Shown here: one piece after another, positions 1 through 13,335 of the stretch
Layout of the letters: the number at the start of each line of letters is the position of its first letter
How positions within the stretch are numbered: the stretch's first letter is position 1
Assembly: GCA_012976225.1 (NCBI GenBank)
Contig: JAAVVG010000014.1
Coordinates: 558,001 to 622,000 of the forward strand
DNA: 64,000 nt
Direction of reading: 5' to 3'
Source of the DNA: Golubevia sp. BC0850
Taxonomy: Eukaryota > Basidiomycota > Exobasidiomycetes > Golubeviales > Golubeviaceae
Notes under the pieces: generated by a model
What the model was told of the DNA's origin: nothing
Databases searched by the model: none
Seen by the model: only the letters and a program-made list of their open reading frames with translations
Program-made: the position numbers and the translations under genes

Positions 1-1671
<1,671 letters not shown>

Positions 1672-2033
1672 TAGAGTAATAGAGCTGCTCAATAGATTCT
1701 TTCAACAGCTTTGATTTTTCTCCACTTTGTCGTTTATCGTTTACCCCCCAATGTAGCAAAAAGATTGGCCATCGCCTAAGATCAGTATATAAAAGCAGTT
1801 TTGCTGTACTAGAGAAATAAATTGTATTGTTGATGTCAAGAACATCGAGGAGTGTAGCAGTGGGCTGCTGGCTGCTGGCTGGGAGAAAGCAGGTCAGACA
1901 AAGCGAGTGGCAAATGACGTGATGATTTGCGACTCGCTCACTCGCTCTCGCCTCGCCTTGAAAATGCGTTCTGCAAAAGACGTAATTCCGAAGTTTCCAC
2001 ACGTTTTTAAAATGCCTTGAAATCCAGGAATCG

Positions 2034-2040
2034 TATAAAA
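2034..2040 (+). promoter_or_regulatory. TATA box of the dioxygenase gene
   Basis: TATAAAA lies 94-100 bases before the ATG at 2134, with a C/T-rich stretch in between. The spacing suits a fungal core promoter. Confidence 0.5.
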
Positions 2041-2133
2041 AGAGGAGAGGACGAGTTTGATAAATCTTCTCATCTCTCACTTTCCCACCTCCACCTCCTC
2101 TTTTCTTTCTATCGCTACTACATCACACCAAAG

Positions 2134-3626
2134 ATGCCTTCAAGTCAATCGGATATCCCCAAATGGACTGTTCCAGAGGAGACCAAACAGCAAGGTCAGT
2201 TTCAAGGAGAGTCGTAAAGAATTCTCGAGTCCTTCAGAATCTTCTCGTAGGGGAACGTGCTCGGCCTTCTGTTTCTTCTCGCACTCACACACCTTCTTTC
2301 GCCTTCTGCAGATCTCGAATGGGCTCCTCTCAACACTCTGGATCTCTCTCAAATTACTGGAGATGATTTCACAGAAGTGCCAGACTCAGTAGTTCAAGAA
2401 GTGAGCGAATCCTTCGCTAGAGATGGATTCATGTACGCCGTTAACCATGGCATGTCTTGGGAATCGGTTAAGAGACAGTTCGATATCGGTCAATTCGCTT
2501 TCAACAACGTTCCAGAATCTCAAAAAGAAAAATACAAGGCAGACATGTTAGGAAAAGGTTCATTCGTTGGATACAAAAATCAAGGTCATTGGAAAATTGA
2601 TGGTATTAAGGATAGAATCGAACAGTTCAATCTAGGTTCTCAATCCTTTTCGGAAGAAGCAAGAAAGAATCTATTCCCAGAGGAAATGCAAGCCCTCTTA
2701 CCAGAAATGGAAGAGTTCGCTCGCTTCAACCATGAGAAAATCTTGAGGCGAGTCCTCACTGTCTTTTCTAAGGTACTCAAACTACCTGCCGATACTCTCT
2801 GGAATCTCAGCAAAGATCCTCAAGTCAAAGGACTTGATCTCCTCAGATACGCGATGTATCACACTCCAGACAAAGATGACGACAAAGCTTTGGGTGGAGT
2901 TCGTCTCCAAGGTCACACTGATTTCAACAGGTGAGTAGATCGGAAATTTTGCTCCCATTACCTCTCTTTCTGAGTGTTCTATCTTTCCTGACTTTCTATC
3001 CTACCACTTTTCGCAGTGTCTCCATCCTCTGGTCCCAGCCAATCACCTCCCTCGAGGTTCTCATGCCTGACAATCAATGGAGACTAGTCAAGCATCGCCC
3101 TAACGCTCTCGTTCTCAACGCTGGAGATGCTCTTCACTTCTTGAGCGGATCCTTCATCAAACCCACTATTCACAGAGTTGTCGCTCCGCCAGCCGACCAA
3201 GCTCACTACACTAGACTTGGAATCTTCTACTTTGCTCGTGAGTTGCTTCTTCGACTCGATCTGAAAAATCGTCTAGAAAACCGACTTTACCTTCCTCTCA
3301 TCACTTTTCCAGTATTCAACGATGACGTCCCTCTTCAACCACTATTGGAGTCCCCAGTCGTGAGAGAAGCTTACAAGGGAAAGAACTTCTGGAAATGGCA
3401 AGAGGAGACAGGAGAGAAAGTTCCAACAGCTGGAGAATGGGAAAGGCTTAGGGTGCGAGCCTATGGTCAAGGAGGAACCAAGAAAAGAGAAGATGGTCAC
3501 GAAGAGGAGACTATCGCTGGAATGAAGATCACTCAGTACAACTCAATTGAGAAGAAGAAGGCAGACAATGCTGCGAAGGCGGTCGAGGCCGCCAACGCTG
3601 CTGTTCAACAAGCCAATACCAACTAG
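2134..3626 (+). CDS. 2-oxoglutarate/Fe(II)-dependent dioxygenase (isopenicillin N synthase-like)
   Basis: Four exons (2134-2194, 2312-2930, 3017-3237, 3313-3626) give 404 residues, the usual size of this family. The N-terminal DIOX_N region contains FARDGFMYAVNHGM; the C-terminal double-stranded beta helix contains HTDFNSVSIL (iron ligands His and Asp) and PTIHRVVAPP (distal His). The usual RxS 2-oxoglutarate anchor reads RLG here (YTRLGIFYFA). The last intron has a length divisible by three and is open in frame, so an unspliced form would add 25 residues; splicing joins FYFA to LFNDDVPLQP, which matches the family. The substrate cannot be told: relatives act on small metabolites. It is not inside an obvious biosynthetic cluster. 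Confidence 0.88.
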
Positions 3627-4089
3627 ACTCCATACCACTTTGTCTTTCCTCTAGAGACTTTGTGTTGCTCGCTTACCCTTCACTTTTATATATGTAGATA
3701 GACATCATGTTCTTTTATCCTCCACTGCTCTCATTTCATCCTTTCTCGTTCAACATGTAGTTTTTTTCCCTCACTGCATCAATGATCCAACATCATATCT
3801 AATGAACTTCATCTCTCTTCTCTTCTTTCGTTGAAAGTGGAATACACGAATCAATCTGAAAGATGCGCATCGCAGATCGAGCGAAAACTGTTGACGTAAA
3901 GCATTGTGCCACCCAAATGTATGCAACAAATAAGTGAATAGATGACCGAAATGAGTGAAAAAGGAGACCTATGTCCAGAGAAGGTGAGAATAGAATCAAA
4001 AGTGGGGGAGTAGGAAGATAGTGATACAAGTAATTAAAGGAGGCGAATAGAAATGACCGGGTCGGAAAGAGAAGTTGAAAAGAGAAAAA
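3627..4089. other. Convergent 3' flanks, no gene seen
   Basis: This is the region between the stop of the dioxygenase gene and the stop of the next gene on the other strand. It is A/T-rich with C/T tracts. I see no convincing ORF, tRNA or repeat. Confidence 0.5.
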
Positions 4090-5288
4090 TCATTCATTCT
4101 CGTCATCGGAGGTAAATTTGACAATCAACTTGAAGATGTAGTTAGGAACAAAGTCCTTGCCATCTAGTTTCTCGGCAGTTTTCCCATCCTCCTAGTTTTT
4201 CACAGTAACGTAGACATGAGGACGAGCTGGATTTTGACGAGCAGGAACTCACACTTCGACAGCAGTGATCCCAGCCTTGGCAAATAAATTCTCGACATTA
4301 CTGACGATTGGACCATCTATGTAGTAGGCTGGAAGGTTATGGACGATGAGCTCTTCAGTGGCAAGGCGAGGGTTCTGGGCAAGGGAGAGATGATCAGTTT
4401 CCTGTGGCGACCAATTGTAACTTGAGAGCAACTCACCTGTTCGCGAGAACGACGATGTTGAAAGGAGTAACCAGCACTACCAGGTGGTTTTCTTTTTCTT
4501 TGAACAGAAGAGTAAGGAGTTCCTAGTCTTGTTAAGGACTTGCGACCAGAGCCGGCTCCTCTTGAGACACTTCTGACGGCAGAAGATGAGGAGACGGAAG
4601 GTACTTGAGCAGCGGTCAAGGCACCTTTACCGTTAGGTTTGATGGCTTTGGGATCTAAGAGAAAAGAGAAAGGGAAGTGGTTAAGGGAAGAGGAGGTAAG
4701 AGAAGAGGAGAGGTAAGGGATAGGGGGAGACAAATCGCTGGTTAGCTAACAGTGAAGGTGTCGTCTCATCTTTCAATCTACCCAGGATGTAGCCTGCTTC
4801 ACTTATAATTCCATGATATTCTGCTTTATGGAGTGCGAAGTCTTGCAGAGAATTCGATCCAACAGCCACCCCTTTGCCTGAGCAACCTCTTCAAACATCT
4901 CCAACCTATCTCTCTTTCAAAGGGACCCACTAGCCGGAATTCAATCTAGAGCTCTCTGCTTCAGCTACCAGTACGTTTCCTTGAACAATTCTGCCCCAGT
5001 TTTTTTTTCATCGTCAAGAGGCAATCTCTTTCCATCAGACAAGGACAAAAACATCTTCACTTGATTGACTGGAGCTCCCAATGCTTCTGATAGCTCCAAC
5101 TTAGCATCCTAAACCCATCAAGAGAAGAATAAGAGGGGTGAAGGGAGGTTTGAGTTCGATGTAAGGGACTAAGGGAGGTAGGAAGGGGAAAAGGAAATAC
5201 TCACCTCGAAGGACATGCCAGAGCAATCTACGTCTACGGTACTCTCTCTTGAGACTCTGAAAAGTGCACAGTCTGGCCAGCTCGACAT
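4090..5288 (-). CDS. Uncharacterised multi-exon protein, possible ubiquitin-like N-terminus
   Basis: I do not recognise this gene. Exon 1 (5205-5288) encodes 28 residues starting MSSWPDCALF and splices in phase to 5108, where the text runs DAKLELSEALGAPVNQVKMF then LSDGKRLPLDDE; this rhythm resembles a ubiquitin-like fold (inference). Later exons hold a basic Ser-rich linker (around 4460-4660), a block ending NVENLFAKAGITAVEV and the acidic end KFTSDDENE. Splicing GYIL at 4790 to DPKAIKPNG at 4653 is clean. The stretch around 4870-4985 does not join in frame: a +1 G near 4869 would let EVAQAKG run into VAVGSNS. The gene model is therefore provisional. It converges on the dioxygenase gene. Confidence 0.5.
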
Positions 5289-5781
5289 TTTGAGGAAGTT
5301 GTTGGGGTTTGGAGGTTTCGAAGGAGGTGAGGAGGTGAGGAGGTGAGGAGTTGGGTTGAAAGGGGGCTGGGGGAAAGAACAACACCAGGGTTTTATTTAT
5401 AGTGCTCGAGGTGCACAGCGCACAACACTCCAAAGTTTCTAAAATGGTTCAAACAGGAACGATGTTTATGTACATGCACAGTCCATCTCTATGAAGAGTC
5501 TTTTGGTACGATTTAGGGGTAGACATGGAGAGGGAAGGAAGACGGGTTTGCAACAGAGAAGTAGAACAAGAGAGAAAAGAAGAGCAAGGAGAACCAAAGT
5601 TACACAACATAAGATTACTAGCAAAGGTGAGAAGTATGATAAGAATGTAAAGGGGGAGAATCAAAGGAGAGAGGAAAAAAATAGAAAGACGGAAGTTATG
5701 TGGGACAATGAATAGAATGATTGCGAACACCGACGACAGAGAAAGGAAGGAACTACGAGAAGCTTGAAAAGATTGAGGTTA
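5289..5781. other. Intergenic region between two minus-strand genes
   Basis: This is the upstream region of the uncharacterised gene and the 3' flank of the transcription factor gene. Purine-rich tracts give small ORFs in two frames, none with a recognisable protein. No RNA gene was recognised. Confidence 0.4.
5318..5350 (-). repeat. Short tandem repeat in 5' leader
   Basis: The unit GGAGGTGAG is repeated about three times on the + strand, just upstream of the ATG at 5288, so it would be transcribed into the 5' leader of the uncharacterised gene as a CTCACCTCC repeat. The repeat contains donor-like GGTGAG only on the + strand. Confidence 0.55.
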
Positions 5782-8700
5782 TTAAGAGTTGTTAGAAGGA
5801 GCTCCCTCTCCATTGCTAACGAATTGTTTTGCGAATTTGAGCATGGATCTGAAATCGGCAGCTTCTTTCTTGAAAGCTGAAGCTTTGTTGTCCTCGTCGA
5901 TTCCAGCTGATGGAGGTGGAGTAGGGACAGATCTTGAAGGAAGTTTCTTGTTGTTGGATATATGACCTAGAAGAACGTGGGATAGCCAATAGAAAGGTAG
6001 AGCATCATCACAAAGAGGAGTAGCTCCAGAAGCAGTGACGCTCTTGAACTTGACCTCGTTTCCATGATTTGACATGATTGGAGAGAAAGGATTGATTCTG
6101 GCATTTGGTCCAGAAGCCTCTATGCAAAGCTTGTCTTGATCCCAAGCCTTACGCCAGATGGCCAGAGCTGGTGATTCGAGACAGGGAGGGAAAGAGGAAA
6201 TGACGGGTAAGAAAGGAACATCCTTACATGGTTTAGTTCAAGAACCATCAGGGAAAAGTAAAATAACACTCACCACTTCTATACGACATCACCTGAGCGC
6301 TCAACTCCTTGTTCTCGCCTGAAGTTGGAGAGACCTGGTCCTCCCTCTTGACCACGAACTCGTCGATGAAAGACTTTCCATCGCCACTCTGATTTCTTCC
6401 AGAGTCGACCATTTCTAGCATACCCCTAAGAATAGCGATGATGAGGATCAACCTAGCGAAAGGACCATGCGAACCAAAGATGGTAGGACCTTCTGAATCT
6501 TCGACTTTCTTTCCATCCGAGTTCGAAACTGAAGTTGGAGGAGAAGGCTCTCCATTAGAATTGGATTCATTCTTTCCAGAGAAAAGCTGCCTCATAGCTT
6601 GTTCAACTGTCGGACCTCGGTATTCATCCAGAGCGCTTCTCCAACTATTTACAGTAGAAGTTCTCCAAATGGTATCCGGACTTGGCAGAGGTAGATGTCT
6701 TACATCTTCAAAAGTAAGCTTGGTTGGTAAATCTTCATCTAAGCAACTGACTGTGTCTAGAATCCAAAGTAAATGACAAGTTCTTCTTCTTCCTTCATAA
6801 TCTGTCCATCTTCTCCATAACTTCTCTTCATCTGGACAACCCGGTAGATAAGAGGGAAGGAAGGAGAAGGAGAAACTCAAATCTGAAGCCTCCGAGATGA
6901 TGCTCTTGAGGACCTCCTCGGGAGTGTAGTTGATATCTTTATTGGCGTGGACTTCAGAAGGATCGAATAAACCAGCTTGACGTGCCAACGATACCGCTTC
7001 TTCAAAAGTGTTCGCTGCGGTCGATCTGAGAGATTCGTCTGATGATAGAAGATTGTTGGCTTGCCAAAGCATCAGAGCCTGAACTACTGAAACCTTGTCC
7101 TTGACGGCTCGACACCTTGAAGAGAAGGATTTGGTGAGCATCTCTATCTTTTCGATCATGACTATAGGTTTAACTAGCTCTTGTCCATCTTCCTCATCTA
7201 CTAGAGTACTTGAGTTCGGATCTCTGTTTGCTTGGTTTGAAGGAGCTCGAACAGGGATAGCAGAGGAACGAGGAACCACCTCTTCTCCTGCCCACCATTT
7301 TCTGCCAACTTCGTGAGATCCGAGCATGCAGGTTGAAAAGGCTAAGCAACCAGGAGTACTGTTTGAGAGGAGTCGGAAAGGGAAAGAAGAGGCAAAATGA
7401 TCAGAAAGCTTCCTATCGTTTTGGGCTGCTTCATTCTTGAAAGCCCCCAAGCGTTCTCATTCTTTCTTTCGATCAATTCCATTGTAGTCTCAATCCAGAT
7501 TTCTCCTTCTCTACAATCCTATACTCACGTATCAAGTCTAAAAGTAGGTTCATGCATAATCGGGAAATGTTTCAACAAATTCTGTTGAGAATGAAGAGCC
7601 AACATACTAAGTCTAGTAACTGGAGGTAAAGCCCAATGAGCAATAGCATAACAACTTCTGAACAAAGTAGGAGGAATAAAGAAAGGATTTGCAATGTCTT
7701 TGAAAGCTCTCTCCAAAGCCAACGAACCAGTTCCACCAGGAGTTGAAACTCCCACACCATTGGAGATGGCATTTGAAGTAAAAGTTCTAGGAGTAGTAGA
7801 ATTCATAGTACCTGTGACTTCATTTGTTTGAGTATTAGCTGTAGCAGGAATTGGAGTAGGTAAAGAATCATCACCATCTTCTCTTTCAGTATGAGAATTC
7901 AAAATGGCTTGGAAATCAGGATCATCATCTAAACCAGCTTTAACTTGACTTTCAGTTAAAGGTCTTTGAGGTGGGAAATAACTATCATGAGTTGGTAACG
8001 CAGGTCTAGGACTTGGAGAAATGTTTCCATTCCCACCACCACCGTTGGTTGAAGGTTGTTCAGGGAAAGAATTCAACAATTGTTGAATACTAGGAGACAT
8101 TAACCAACCTAGACTTGAAGTTTGATTTGAATTAGTGAAAGGACCATTTAAACCATAAGAAGGAGTGGTACCTGATAAACCAACTGAAGTTTGACCAGAA
8201 GACATGTTAGCGAAATCCCATAACGGAGTTTGAGGAGTTGGTAAATGACCATTTGAATTTAAACCGAATAGATGTGCGACGTTGATACCTGCAGAAGGTA
8301 GATTTGATGGAACTGATCTTGTGTCGCTTGATCCATTCTGAGTTCCCATTAGGAAAGCTTCCGGTCCAGTCGAAGGAGTAACGTTTGCTGCTATGCTTCC
8401 AGTACCTGAATCCGAAGTGAAATCGAAGTAGTTGGTAGATGGAGCTCCTGTTGCTCTGGAGACGAATCTCGAAGGAGTGTTACTTCCACCTCCGCTTCCA
8501 CCTGAAGAAGTCACTCCAGCTAGAAGAGGAGCAGCGATACCAGCGCTCGAGACACCAGAAGCAGAGTTGGAAAGGGCTGTGTTAGCCAGAGATCCGACGC
8601 TCAGCCTCTTGGCTTGAAGACCTTTTTTGGTTGGAGTGTCTTGATGAACTGGAGCAGCGATCGAGGAAGTACCAGGTTGAGAAGTTGGAATTCCAGGAGT

Positions 8701-10725
8701 TCCACTAGTTCCTCCAGTCGAGCTTCTATTGGCAGGTTTGGTTGGAGGTCTCATACTCCAATCGAAAGAGTTGTTGCCGCTCCCCCCTGGAGTTCCAGGA
8801 GCTCCACTGGTACTACCTCTTGGACTTGAGACCAAAGGAGTATCTCTAGCATTCGAAAAAGCAGATAGGTAGGGTGAAGTCGAACTGCTTAGAGCAGCGT
8901 TTGAGAATGGAGATAGCGGACCAGTAGAGAAACTGAAACGTTGAGGTTCTCTTTGAGCCAAAGAAGCTGTTCCACCAGCAACACCAGATTCGAAAGTTGG
9001 ATGATTGGATCTTGAAGGAAGTGAAGAAGGGTTTTGAGAACTTGAACTTCCTTGTCCGAATTGTTCTGCACTTGGAAAGGAGAAAGCCGGTCCACCACCA
9101 GTGGAGCTCTGAGAATTATAACCTGAAGATCCACCATTCTCAGTTCCAACTTCTGCTGACTCATTTGATTTCCCATTCCTATTATTACTATGAGTTTCAT
9201 TTCTACCACCTTTAAGACTTGGATCAATAGCGTTCCAAAATTCAGGTCCAGGATAAGCATGTCTAGAGCCAGAACTAGCAGGTTGTGGTGGAGGAGTTCC
9301 CCTTCCACTTCCATTTCCATTTCCACCTTGAGCGATCTGTTCTCTCAATCCACTTCCACTTCCATATCTTATCATTCCACTTCCACCTTGACTTCCATTT
9401 GTCGCTCTGTTGGCTTCTCTATGACCATTTCTTGGACTGCTTAAAGGACTAATAGCACTAGCTGCAGATTCAGGAGAAGAACTGTAAAGTGCAGTTCCTC
9501 CGGGTCCTTGAGAATGATAAAGTGAAGTCATTTGAGAATGCTGAGGAAGTGGTCCTCCAGACTGCATGTAAGCCTGAATTGGAGGTGGAGGTTTTTGACC
9601 TCCATAATCTCCATCTCTACCTTGACCAGAGTAGCCATGAGCTAGACTATTAGGATTCACGTTTCCATGAGGAGATTGACCCCATTGGTTGTTATAATTG
9701 GAAGGCTGTTGCTGTTGTTGCTGCTGAAGAAACTGTGAAGAGGTGATTTGAGGCTGTTGGTGAATTCCGATAGTTCCAGGATTTCGTTTATTTGAAGCAG
9801 GAGGAGGAGGAGGAGGATGTTTACTAGAAGAAGGAGCAGCAGAAGTAGAGGCTTGAGGTACCTTTTTGACTTCGACTTCATCTCCATCGTCTTCCTTCTG
9901 TATGGTTTTCGTCTTTCTCTTCTTGGCAGGTGCTCCACCTTCTTCACCACCTGCTGGAGCTGCTTTCTTTCCTCTCCCTCTCTTGCTAGTCTCCGCACCT
10001 TCCTCTTCAGGCTTCACTGCTGAACACTGTCGACGATGACGTTTCAGAACATCGCTGGTAGAAGGGGGAGAGAGAGGAGAAAGGTGTTTGGAGATCGTGA
10101 GAACGCTGCGTGAGCTTATTTTGAAGCTCGCGTTGGGTTGATAGTGGGAGAGCTCACCTTCTAGAGAATCCTTTTCCACATTCGCAGACGAACGGTCGGA
10201 TATCGGCATCTATGTCAGATAAAGATGAGAGAGAAACGTCAGCGAGGAGTTGCAGTGAGGATTCCTTTAATTCTCGAGGAGAACCGAAAGTGAAGAAAGG
10301 GTTCTGCTACTGCATTACTTCATAGCTATCAATGGCGACCTTTTCTTTCCCCCAATTCTTCTAAAGTGAATCTCTGAATATCAATCCAACTTGATCATCT
10401 CAACTCGCAAGGTTCCCTCCTGTTCCCTCCTCTCTACCTTGTCTGATTCCCGCCTCACGTTTTCTCGCAGACAAGAATTCCCACAACTCTTTCTCTTTGG
10501 ATACTCACGTCTCCTTTCGTGTCTTCTGAGATATTCCAATCTTGAATACGTGGTGTTACAAGTTGGACATATGTAAGGAGGACCTGGAACTTTTGAGTTC
10601 AGTGAAGTGGTTCCATGAGGAGGAGGCGGATGTGGTACAGTGGAGGATGAAGAGGCTTCTCCGTTGTTATTGTTGGAATCGATTGACTTCTTTCTAGCTT
10701 TGCGCGTTGAGGGCGAATCTGACAT
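5782..10725 (-). CDS. C2H2 zinc-finger / fungal-specific transcription factor (Adr1-like architecture)
   Basis: Nuclear DNA-binding regulator. Exon 1 starts at 10725 and carries finger 1 (YICPTCNTTYSRLEYLRRHE, completed by the second His across the intron). Exon 2 near 10160-10210 and exon 3 from about 10050 give finger 2, FVCECGKGFSRSDVLKRHRR followed by QC, a C-x-C...H-x3-C finger. A basic AT-hook-like patch (KRGRGKKAAP) follows. Then come about 700 residues rich in Ser, Asn, Gly and Gln with several homopolymers, and a fungal_trans-like middle homology region (LFRSCYAIAHWALPPVTRLS to LLKHFPIMHEPTFRLDT, continuing TPGCLAFSTCMLGSHEVGRK). The last exon, up to 5782, joins SYRSALAIWRKAWDQDKLCI to a Pro/Ser tail. 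Architecture as in Adr1-type C2H2 regulators. One join near 7441-7510 is out of phase unless one G is added to a G5 run. Confidence 0.82.
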
Positions 10726-11088
10726 TTTTAATTATTGGCTATTGATTAGAGACAGAGACTGGGTAGAACGATAATTGAATAGCAGCTCCTCTGCCGGATG
10801 GATGGCAAAAAAGTAGAGTGGATCTGGAAGGAGTATTTGAGAAGGCTAGGCCTCAATTGAGCAGATTTGATGGAATAATGAAGGAATCAAATCTGTTCTT
10901 ACTCTGATCTTCCGAAACAGAAAGTTAAATCTTGATGCCTTGAAGACAGAAAGAGTTGATGGCCTGTCAAAGTGACCGTGGGTGTGGAGTAAGAAGCAGA
11001 CTGGCAGAATCTCAAAGTATCATACTGTCTGCTACATCATCCTCAGCAATTTCTCTCTATTCCATTTATTGCATCCAAGATCTTAATT
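10726..11088. promoter_or_regulatory. Divergent promoter between transcription factor gene and GOS1
   Basis: The two start codons at 10725 (-) and 11089 (+) face away from each other over 363 bases. I see no clear TATA box or long ORF. Confidence 0.45.
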
Positions 11089-12988
11089 ATGACAACACTG
11101 CCATCTTCTTGGGACACTCTACGAAAACAAATCCGATCAACGGAGCTATCTCTAGATTCCAAGCTGACAGTCTACTCAGGATTAGCTTCAACTATTCTTC
11201 AATCTCAATCTCAAACTGCCTCTTCTCCTTATACTTCAATATCAATAGATCCAAACAGAAATCCGAACGGAAGCGGGGATCAGATGGAAGAGGCTATTCA
11301 GTTGGAGAATCAGAGTAAAGATTTGGAAGGAGAGATCGAGCTGCTCATGGACCAGGTTAGTGCCACTCCAGCCAAAAGAACAGGCTGTCCAAGTTGAAGC
11401 TTAGGTTCGTTCAGATGGAAAGTGTTATCAGCTCTCGAGGTGCAGTCCAGAAGGGGAGGAGGACGGGAGGTCTTACTGTGCTCGCTGCTAGGATGTCAAG
11501 GATGCAGAAGACGAGAAAGGATGTGAGGTTCACGACACATCCTGAGGACTGGAGGACTGAATGCATTGCCCTCATTTGAAATGGGGTTGAAGAAGTGTAG
11601 GAGTAGCTGGCGGGGATGGGGTCGGTTTAAGAAAAGGCATCGCTTCAATCAAAAGGAAGCATTCGAGGCGATTTGATCTTTCGGCTGTCTTCAAAAGATG
11701 ATGATAACGGATCACCAAATCAAGCCAAAATTAGAGGTCACAGAAACGAAGACATCGAGGGATCGGATGAGGGATGTAGGCGAAAAAGATCACTGCCATG
11801 GTAGACAAGGGGTGCTTTCCTCTTCGGAAGCGAATGTTGCACCTCAGAAATGTTGGGTAAATTCTTTCTCACTGAAAGTTTGGAATGGATTTGGATCCAG
11901 AGATGTGCTGGCGGCAACGTACTGGCCTCGTTCGGCGAAACGCAAAGTTCGAGTTTTCCTTCTCTTTCCTCGAACTCTGAGCACAGCTAGGGTTCCCTAA
12001 TGAAAGACTTATGAAACGAATCTCAGACTTCCTAACTTTCAACCTTTCAGACCTGGTCTACCCTTCAGAACTTCCTGCTTTGTAACTCTCAACTGACATC
12101 TCCGTCTCTTTCTCTCTCTCTCTTCCCATCTTCCCATCTTCTCTTCCCATCTTCCCATCTTCTCTCCCCCTCCTCCCTCCCCACAAATTTCTTCAGCTCT
12201 CCTCCTCCCACCAAACTCTATCCTCTCAACTCCACTCAGACCCAACCCTTCCACCATCCTCCTCACAAGTTCACACCCTTCAAAGACATGAAGAGATCCT
12301 ACAAGACTACTCTCGAGATTACAGGAGAAGTAAAATCAATGTTTCTAGAGCTTTGGACAAGAGGTTGTTAGTTGGGAGAGTTAGGGGAGATATTGAGTGA
12401 GTTTGTTCTCCTTTGAGAGAGGGAGAAGTAGAGGGAAGACGAAAGTGGAAAGTGCCTGGAGACGAAAGAAGGTGGCTCAATAGAATTTCTTCTCTGATCT
12501 TGATTTTTACCTTCGATCTGCTGCTTGAATTTCTCGTTCTCTTCTTTTTGGCTTTTAACAGCGCCCACAAAGCTCAATATGCATCGAACACAGACTCCTT
12601 GTTAGCTGAACGAGGGAGATTGGACAATTCTCATCGAATGTTGGACGATACTTTGAAGTGAGTCACCCTCGTTTCCAAGCTCTTGAAAACATAACCTTTT
12701 TTTTTGTAAGATCTCGTCTGTCGAGTTCTAGCATTCTCTCTTTAACGGTCGTCGTTCCCTTTCTCCTCTACCACCTCCAGTCAAGCATACTCAACTCGTC
12801 AAGATCTCAATTCTCAATCCTCACAGTTGAGCGCGATTTCGGGTCGATTAGGCTCGACGCTTCAGCAACTACCTGGTCTGAACGGGATTTTGAACATGAT
12901 TTCGAGGAGGAGGAGAAGGGACAGTATCATCATGGGTGGGGTGATTGGGACTTTAACGGTTCTGTTGTTGATGTTCATGAGTAGGTAG
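11089..12988 (+). CDS. GOS1: Golgi SNARE Gos1/GOS28
   Basis: A Qb-SNARE for intra-Golgi and endosome-to-Golgi fusion. Exons 11089-11355, 12197-12396, 12562-12657 and 12781-12988 join in phase to 256 residues, close to family length. N-terminal SSWDTLRKQIRSTELSLDSK matches the Gos1 start, RHEEILQDYSRDYRRSK the middle, LDNSHRMLDDTLNQAYSTR the SNARE core with the central Gln-type layer, and a hydrophobic C-terminal anchor follows RRRRRDS (GGVIGTLTVLLLMFMS). The first intron is 841 nt, far longer than its neighbours. VPS54, another Golgi retrograde factor, lies about 4 kb away, but there is no sign of co-regulation. Confidence 0.93.
11356..12196 (+). other. Long first intron of GOS1
   Basis: Donor GTTAGT and acceptor CTTCAG bound 841 nt. 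It contains only short ORFs and, near 12115-12175, a CCCATCTTCT-type tandem C/T repeat. No transposase, RNA gene or terminal repeats were recognised. Confidence 0.6.
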
Positions 12989-13335
12989 AGAATCTAGACT
13001 TTGTGAACAACAGAAATTGCCTTAATCCAGCCTTTCATAAAGAAATGAAGCTGTCGATGAGAGTGTGGGCTGTACCGAATCTCCATTCCAACTAGACCAT
13101 TAAATCAACCAATCTGGAGAGGAAGAGTCGATCAATTTATCAAACGACAGAGGATATGAGTGGATGGAAATTGAGGAAATGGAGGTGAGCTTGATGGACT
13201 GAATATTGGAGGAATGAGATTCTTCACTTGACGATTGACGAGTCATGACGACTGACGAGGTTCAACAAGACAATGAAGAAATTCACCGAGTAAAGGAGGA
13301 AGACGGAAGTCCAAGCCAGGAAGAAAGAGACTTGG
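12989..13335. other. 3' flank of GOS1, no gene seen
   Basis: No supported ORF or RNA gene. The region contains GACGA-rich short direct repeats around 13235-13255. Confidence 0.4.
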
